Positions 59,649 through 64,000 of a DNA stretch of 64,000 bases are shown here, in pieces. The DNA is from Stenotrophomonas maltophilia. Lineage in GTDB: Bacteria; Pseudomonadota; Gammaproteobacteria; Xanthomonadales; Xanthomonadaceae. The notes under the pieces were generated by a model, which saw only the letters and a program-made list of their open reading frames with translations, ran no database searches and was not told where the DNA came from. Numbering within the stretch: the stretch's first letter is position 1; every line of letters begins with the position of its first letter. Position numbers and translations under genes: made by a program. The stretch spans positions 7,825 through 71,824 of the forward strand of contig DGLB01000041.1 in the NCBI GenBank assembly GCA_002387845.1, in the 5' to 3' direction.

Positions 59649-59677
59649 AAAACGCGCCGCAGTGAGCGGCGCGTTTT
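59649..59677 (-). terminator. Terminator of the SRPBCC gene
   Basis: AAAACGCGCCGC-AGTGA-GCGGCGCGTTTT, a 12-bp perfect stem. On the minus strand it follows the SRPBCC stop by 33 bases and ends in TTTTTTTT. Confidence 0.9.
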
Positions 59678-59710
59678 GAGGTCATGCGTTACATCGCATC
59701 AACCGCTGGG

Positions 59711-60790
59711 TTACTTAACAGCCCAGTAGATGTCGTAGGTGCCGTCCGCGGTGAACGACTTGTCCACGCCATCCTTCCAGGTTTCGTACGGACGGTCGAT
59801 GACTTCGTTGCCGCCGGTGACAGCCCAGGCACGCAGGGCGTTACGGGCGATGTCCAGACCCGCCATGTGGCCGGTGAAGGCAGCATGGGCGGAACGGTGC
59901 GGAGCCACGTGCACGTACTTGACCGGTGCGCCGCCGTCGATCTTGACGGTCAGCTGCTCAGCCGACGCACCTTCGGTGCCCTTCTTCTTCACCGGCTGGG
60001 CGATGTCGAAGGCGTACTTTTCCTGGCCGAAGTCGGTGGTGATGATGCGGAACGGACCGGCGGCTTCGAGGTTGTTGGCCTCCATCACGCGCTTGATCCA
60101 CTCCTGGTTGTCCTTGATCGACTTGGTGATGGTTTCCTGACCGCGGTCGACGTTACCGGCGTTCACCACCAGCAGGTCTTCGGCCGCCACGTCCACGATC
60201 GCCAGATCGGTGAGCGGGGCTTCAGCGGTGCGGTAGTCGATGTTCGGCACGGTGGCCAGCATGTTGGCCATGCGCGACAGACCCAGCTTCAGGTCGTCAC
60301 CGATGTGACGGCTGACGTACAGGCCGGCGTAGCGACCGAACAGGTCGAAGCCGTACTTGACGCTGTAGTCCTGGGTGATCTTGACGTTGCGGCCACCCTT
60401 GCCGGTCGGCTCGAGGGTGAAGCTGGTCTTCTTGTCGTGACCCTTGCTGACATCTTCGATGGCGATGGCCACGCGCTTGCCAGCTTCGGATTCGGTGATT
60501 TCCCAGCTGCCCTGGCCGAGCGACGCTTCCTTGGAGGCGTAGTCCATGCGGGCACCCACGCCGGAGGCGGGGCCGGAGTACTTCAGTTCAACGGCGGGAT
60601 CGCGCAGGACGAGCGGGTTCCAGTCCTTGAAGCGGCGCAGGCTGTTGACCGTGTCGAACACGATCGTCATCTTGCGGTTGGTCTCGATGCTTTCGGAAAT
60701 GTGGCGTTCGCCCGGCAGCGCCACGCCAATGATGACGAACAGGCCAGCCACGATCCCCAAGGCGATCAGGAACTCGATAATACGGGTCAT
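59711..60790 (-). CDS. SRPBCC/polyketide-cyclase family protein with N-terminal anchor
   Basis: 359 aa. A membrane helix (IIEFLIALGIVAGLFVIIGV) precedes a START/SRPBCC domain (FDTVNSLRRFKDWNPLVLRD, YSGPASGVGARMDY, GSWEITESEAGKRVAI). The second half (about 185-359) looks like a GyrI/AraC-effector-type domain. The function, presumably small-ligand binding, is unknown. GGAG lies 9 bases before the ATG. Own terminator. Confidence 0.85.
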   Translation of the reverse strand: MTRIIEFLIALGIVAGLFVIIGVALPGERHISESIETNRKMTIVFDTVNSLRRFKDWNPLVLRDPAVELKYSGPASGVGARMDYASKEASLGQGSWEITESEAGKRVAIAIEDVSKGHDKKTSFTLEPTGKGGRNVKITQDYSVKYGFDLFGRYAGLYVSRHIGDDLKLGLSRMANMLATVPNIDYRTAEAPLTDLAIVDVAAEDLLVVNAGNVDRGQETITKSIKDNQEWIKRVMEANNLEAAGPFRIITTDFGQEKYAFDIAQPVKKKGTEGASAEQLTVKIDGGAPVKYVHVAPHRSAHAAFTGHMAGLDIARNALRAWAVTGGNEVIDRPYETWKDGVDKSFTADGTYDIYWAVK

Positions 60791-61062
60791 TCAGGAGTCT
60801 CCGGGGCCGATCCCACGGCCGGGTTGATTGAAGCGAAGCGCCAATCCTAGCAGGCTTCGCGGGTGTTATGGATCAGGATTGGCGCACCGGTTTCCATGCC
60901 GGCAGCGGTTTTGTACAGACAAGGAGCGGAAAGATAGCGCATCGCGCGCGTCCACACGTAGGGGGACAGGGAATTTCTTCCCTCGCCCGCACCTGAATGA
61001 ATTCCAACTGGCCTTCAAAACCCTTGCCCTGCAAGGGTTGTGCCGTAACGAGCCGGGCCGAT

Positions 61063-61707
61063 TCAGACAAGCTGGAGTTCGAATGCTTTCAGTACCGCCC
61101 GGGTACGGTCGCGCACGCCGAGCTTGGACAGGATGTTGGACACGTGGTTCTTGATGGTGCCTTCGGCCACGCCCAGCGAATTGGCGATCTCCTTGTTGGA
61201 GAAACCACTGGCCATCAGCCGCAGGATCTCGGTTTCGCGGTCGGTCAGCGGGTCCGGCCGGTCCAGGCTGACGAACTCGTTGTGCATGTGCTCCAGCCCG
61301 GACAGCAGGCGCTGGGTCACCGCCGGCTGCACCAGCGAACCGCCTTCGGCCACGGTGCGGATGGCACCGACCAGCTGCTCAAGGGTGACATCCTTCAGCA
61401 GATAGCCCTTGGCACCCGCCTTCAGCCCGGCCAGCACCAGCTGGTCATCGTCGAAGGTCGTCAGGATGATGGTCGGCGGCAGCTGGTTGAGCCGCGACAG
61501 CATCTGCAGCGCCTCCAGCCCGGACATCACCGGCATGCGCATGTCCATCAGCACCACGTCCGGCTTCACCTGCGGAACCAGGTCGACCGCCTGGCGGCCG
61601 TCGGCGGCCTCGGCCACCACCTCGATCCCGTCATCCAGCGCCAGCAGCGAGCGGATTCCCTGCCGCACCAGGGTTTGGTCATCGACCAGGCAGACGCGAA
61701 TCATCAC
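61063..61707 (-). CDS. NarL/FixJ-type response regulator
   Basis: 214 aa. The receiver domain has VCLVDDQTLVRQGIRSLLAL and the phospho-acceptor Asp in DVVLMDMRMPVMSG, with the Thr in IILTTF and Lys in GAKGYLLKD. The C-terminal LuxR-type HTH is LTDRETEILRLMASGFSNKE, IANSLGVAEGTIKNHVSNIL. Similar in layout to DesR/LiaR regulators. The ATG overlaps the histidine kinase stop (ATGA). Confidence 0.93.
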   Translation of the reverse strand: MMIRVCLVDDQTLVRQGIRSLLALDDGIEVVAEAADGRQAVDLVPQVKPDVVLMDMRMPVMSGLEALQMLSRLNQLPPTIILTTFDDDQLVLAGLKAGAKGYLLKDVTLEQLVGAIRTVAEGGSLVQPAVTQRLLSGLEHMHNEFVSLDRPDPLTDRETEILRLMASGFSNKEIANSLGVAEGTIKNHVSNILSKLGVRDRTRAVLKAFELQLV

Positions 61708-62897
61708 AACGCTCCTTCAAAGGGTGCCAGCATCAGCACCGGCACGCCGGGGACCGAGGCGCGCAGGCGGAAGCCCTGGCCCCGGCGGGTTTCAATCTGC
61801 AGTTCACCACCGCACTGCTGCAGGCGTTCACGCATGCCGCGCAGGCCATTGCCGACCACGATACCGTCAGCGCCGACGCCATCGTCATGCGCTTCCACCA
61901 CCACCTGTCCGGAGTCCTCGCAGCGGACCTGGATCCACAGGTTGCGGGCCCCGGCATGGCGGACGGCATTGGTGATGATCTCCTGGGTGCAGCGCAGCAG
62001 CACATGCGCGTGTTCAGGATCTTCCACGCTCAGCGGCTCTTCGATGTCCAGGTGGATGTCCAGCGAGGGTACCTGCTCGGTCAGCGGGCGCAACGCGGCG
62101 GCCAGGTCGATGGCCCCGCTGTCGCGCAGCTGGCTGACGGCCTCGCGCACATCGGTCAGCAGCAGCTTGGCCAGGGTATGCGCCTGGTGCACGTGCTCCT
62201 GGGCCTGGCCTTCGGTGATGTGGCCCGCCACTTCCAGGTTCAGGCTCAGCGCGGTCAGGTGATGGCCAAGCAGGTCGTGCAACTCGCGCGAGATGCGGGT
62301 GCGTTCGTTGACCCGGGCACTCTCGGCCAGCAGCACACGGGTGGCGCGCAGCTCGGTGTTGAGCCGACGCTGCTCCTCGCGCGCATCGGTCTGCTGGCGG
62401 GCGACCAGGCTGGTCACGAAGATGAACATCGAGAAGCCGCCATACAGCAGCGACTGCATGATCGCCTCGAACAGCGAGAACGGCAGGAACAGGTAGTACA
62501 CCGGGGCCACCGCCAGCTGGCTGACCAGCAGCCAGATCACCCCCACGCGCGCCGGCAGCATCCACGGAATGACCCCGGCGGCGACCATCATCAGGATGCT
62601 GCCCAGGCCCGAGCCGCTGAGGAAGCTGACGCCCAGCGCGCAGATGGTCAGCAGGACCAGGATGGCGCGGTCATACCAGGCCGAGTGGCCGCCATTGCGC
62701 AGCCCACGGGTCAGCCACAGGTAGCCGCCCCCGAAGGTCAGATACGCCACGAACAGCAGCAGCGCCGGCAGGTCCACCCCACCGCCATGGCGCAGCAGCG
62801 CCTCGTACTGGGAGTAAACCAGCGGCAGACCCAGCATGACCCAGGTGAACAGGCCGGCCAGTCGCAGAACTCGGGTTTGGCTGAGGTATCCCAACAT
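61704..62897 (-). CDS. Sensor histidine kinase (HisKA_3, DesK-like)
   Basis: 397 aa. Five to six N-terminal membrane helices (LLFVAYLTFGGGYLWLT, LVLLTICALGVSFLSGSG, FLPFSLFEAIMQSLLYGGFS) act as sensor. The phospho-acceptor His is in RTRISRELHDLLGHHLTAL. The ATPase part has ITNAVRHAGARN (N box) and DDGVGADGIVVGNGLRGMRE. It pairs with the regulator that follows. Membrane-lipid or envelope stress is plausible by likeness to DesK, not shown. Confidence 0.92.
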   Translation of the reverse strand: MLGYLSQTRVLRLAGLFTWVMLGLPLVYSQYEALLRHGGGVDLPALLLFVAYLTFGGGYLWLTRGLRNGGHSAWYDRAILVLLTICALGVSFLSGSGLGSILMMVAAGVIPWMLPARVGVIWLLVSQLAVAPVYYLFLPFSLFEAIMQSLLYGGFSMFIFVTSLVARQQTDAREEQRRLNTELRATRVLLAESARVNERTRISRELHDLLGHHLTALSLNLEVAGHITEGQAQEHVHQAHTLAKLLLTDVREAVSQLRDSGAIDLAAALRPLTEQVPSLDIHLDIEEPLSVEDPEHAHVLLRCTQEIITNAVRHAGARNLWIQVRCEDSGQVVVEAHDDGVGADGIVVGNGLRGMRERLQQCGGELQIETRRGQGFRLRASVPGVPVLMLAPFEGAL

Positions 62898-62993
62898 GGC
62901 TGCATCTTAGGCTGAACCTGCGCCCCTGCACCCGGGCAGAAGTCATGCCTTGCCTGTGACCCGACCGGCCGGCCATGCAATAATCCGGTGCAG

Positions 62994-63009
62994 GGTTCCT
63001 TCGGGAACC
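62994..63009 (+). promoter_or_regulatory. Stable UUCG hairpin in the leader of the GNAT gene
   Basis: GGTTCC-TTCG-GGAACC, a 6-bp stem with a UUCG tetraloop, 25 bases before the ATG. No T-run follows, so it is more likely a 5'-end stabiliser or control element than a terminator. Confidence 0.4.
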
Positions 63010-63034
63010 ATCCGCGTTACCCCACGGAGTCACA

Positions 63035-63631
63035 ATGTCGATTGTCATCCGCGACGTGCGCGAGCACGAGCTCGATTCCGTCCTGGCCCTGAACAACAAC
63101 GCCGGCCTGGCCATCCTGCCGCTGGATGCGGCCCGCCTGCGCCTGTTCTTCGAGACCGCCGAGTACTTCCGGGTTGCCGAACGCGACGGCAACCTGGCCG
63201 GTTTCCTGATCGGTTTCGGCAGCGAAAGCCAGCACGACAGCAGCAACTTCGCCTGGTTCAAGCAGCATCTGGACAGCAAATTCTTCTACATCGACCGCAT
63301 CGTGGTGGCCAGCCGCCGTCGCGGTGGCGGTGTGGGCCGCGCGTTCTACGCCGACGCCCAGAGCTTTGCCGAGCTGCGCTACCCGCAGCTGACCTGCGAG
63401 GTGTTCCTGGACCACGGGGCCGACGCCGCCCTGCTCTTCCACGGCAGCTTCGGCTTCCGCGAGGTCGGGCAGAACACCATGCCGCACGTGGATGTGCGGG
63501 CCAGCATGCTGCTGAAGGACCTGTGCAGCTACCAATGGGTGCACGACACCTACGGCGACACGCTGCCGGACGTGCCCTGGGTGGGCCAGCGCCGGCTGCC
63601 GCTGGGCGCGCAACGACCGACGGGGACCTGA
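63035..63631 (+). CDS. GNAT-family N-acetyltransferase
   Basis: 198 aa. The acetyl-CoA-binding motif is IDRIVVASRRRGGGVGRAFY (V..xxRRxGxG/A), preceded by the strand LAGFLIGFGSE. The family moves acetyl groups from acetyl-CoA to amines; the substrate is unknown. The C-terminus is extended (WVGQRRLPLGAQRPTGT). minC starts 1 base after its stop. Confidence 0.88.
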   Translation: MSIVIRDVREHELDSVLALNNNAGLAILPLDAARLRLFFETAEYFRVAERDGNLAGFLIGFGSESQHDSSNFAWFKQHLDSKFFYIDRIVVASRRRGGGVGRAFYADAQSFAELRYPQLTCEVFLDHGADAALLFHGSFGFREVGQNTMPHVDVRASMLLKDLCSYQWVHDTYGDTLPDVPWVGQRRLPLGAQRPTGT

Positions 63632-63632
63632 A

Positions 63633-64000
63633 GTGGCGGCGAACATGGATTTTGAACAGGCCGGTGAGCTGAAGATCGGCCAGGTGGGTATCGCCAACCT
63701 GCGCATCCGCACCCTGGATGTGGAACGACTGACCCGGGAAATGCACGAGCGCGTGGCGCGCGCGCCGAAGCTGTTCGGGCGCGCGGCGGTCATTCTGGAT
63801 TTCGGCGGGCTCAGCCGCATGCCCGACGTGGCCACGGCGCAGGCGCTGCTGGACGGTCTGCGCAGTGCCGGCGTGCTGCCGGTGGCGCTGGCCTATGGCA
63901 GCACCGAAACCGACCTGCTGTCGCAGCAGCTGGGCCTGCCCCTGCTGGCCAAGTTCCGCGCCCAGTACGAGCGCGCCGAGGCCGAGCCGGTGCCCGCGCG
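63633..64000 (+). CDS. minC: Septum site-determining protein MinC, N-terminal part
   Basis: The frame starts at GTG 63633 (MAANMDFEQAGELKIGQVGI) or ATG 63645 and runs off the window after about 122 codons. The MinC N-domain fold is visible: FEQAGELKIGQVGIANLRIR, LFGRAAVILDFGGL, VATAQALLDGLRSAGVLPVA and LLSQQLGLPLLAKFRAQ. MinC blocks FtsZ polymer formation away from mid-cell, with MinD; minDE should follow outside the window. Confidence 0.9.
   Translation, partial: MAANMDFEQAGELKIGQVGIANLRIRTLDVERLTREMHERVARAPKLFGRAAVILDFGGLSRMPDVATAQALLDGLRSAGVLPVALAYGSTETDLLSQQLGLPLLAKFRAQYERAEAEPVPA

Overview
The window looks like chromosome of a Stenotrophomonas species (Xanthomonadaceae). Evidence: the housekeeping proteins are of gammaproteobacterial, xanthomonad type; the flanks are very GC-rich (45 of 60 bases in 12001-12060); and intergenic spaces carry many short palindromes headed by GTAG, the REP family known from S. 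maltophilia. Species is not assignable from the sequence alone.

Layout. 1-6.4 kb, minus strand: the N-terminal part of an autotransporter, then the cytochrome bo3 ubiquinol oxidase operon cyoABCD (no cyoE here). 6.6-11.1 kb: an AT-richer accessory segment (28 G+C of 60 bases in 8641-8700) with a lipoprotein, a decayed RTX-protein remnant and a tightly coupled two-gene unit: an AAA/ORC-like P-loop ATPase with a C-terminal zinc ribbon and helix-hairpin-helix, overlapping a HEPN-like protein with an RX4H motif. This pair is the best candidate in the window for an undescribed, probably defensive, system. 11.1-13.8 kb: lactate permease and D-lactate dehydrogenase. 14-18.5 kb: a graveyard of a contact-dependent-inhibition/polymorphic-toxin locus: a truncated TpsB/CdiB start, no CdiA, and at least two recognisable orphan immunity proteins (Imm1-like, Imm8-like) plus three unknown small genes, two solitary HigA-like antitoxins, REPs, duplicated fragments and a strongly structured inverted repeat.

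18.7-27.3 kb: arylsulfatase, two paralogous secreted proteins, a BNR-repeat propeller protein, and fragments of duplicated genes (a BNR piece and a 13-codon piece of ldhA). A tRNA-Thr(CGT) follows. 27.5-32.3 kb: periplasmic trehalase, a 40-bp tandem repeat array, a YhhN-family membrane protein overlapping an M61 peptidase, and a 16-bp tandem repeat array.

32.3-45.4 kb is conserved core: ispH, then the overlapping ribF-ileS-lspA chain, murJ, rpsT, obgE, rplU-rpmA, and uvrA coupled to a hotdog thioesterase. 45.7-53.9 kb: PCuAC copper chaperone, enoyl-CoA hydratase-like protein, tesB, a small signalling-type protein, an ECF sigma factor fused to a multi-pass membrane domain, an EF-hand protein, bpt, a lipoprotein endonuclease/phosphatase and purT. 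54-58.5 kb: an operon-like run of an SPFH protein, a ribbon-helix-helix protein, a DUF4177-like protein, an alpha/beta hydrolase and a PH-like membrane protein, then an M15 peptidase. 58.5-64 kb: alkA, a DUF423 protein, an SRPBCC protein, a NarL-type two-component pair, a GNAT acetyltransferase and the start of minC.

Functionally, cyoABCD with lldP-ldhA suggests respiratory growth with lactate exchange; ribF-ileS-lspA-ispH supplies flavins, charged tRNA, lipoprotein processing and isoprenoids. No CRISPR array, insertion sequence, integrase or rRNA was found.
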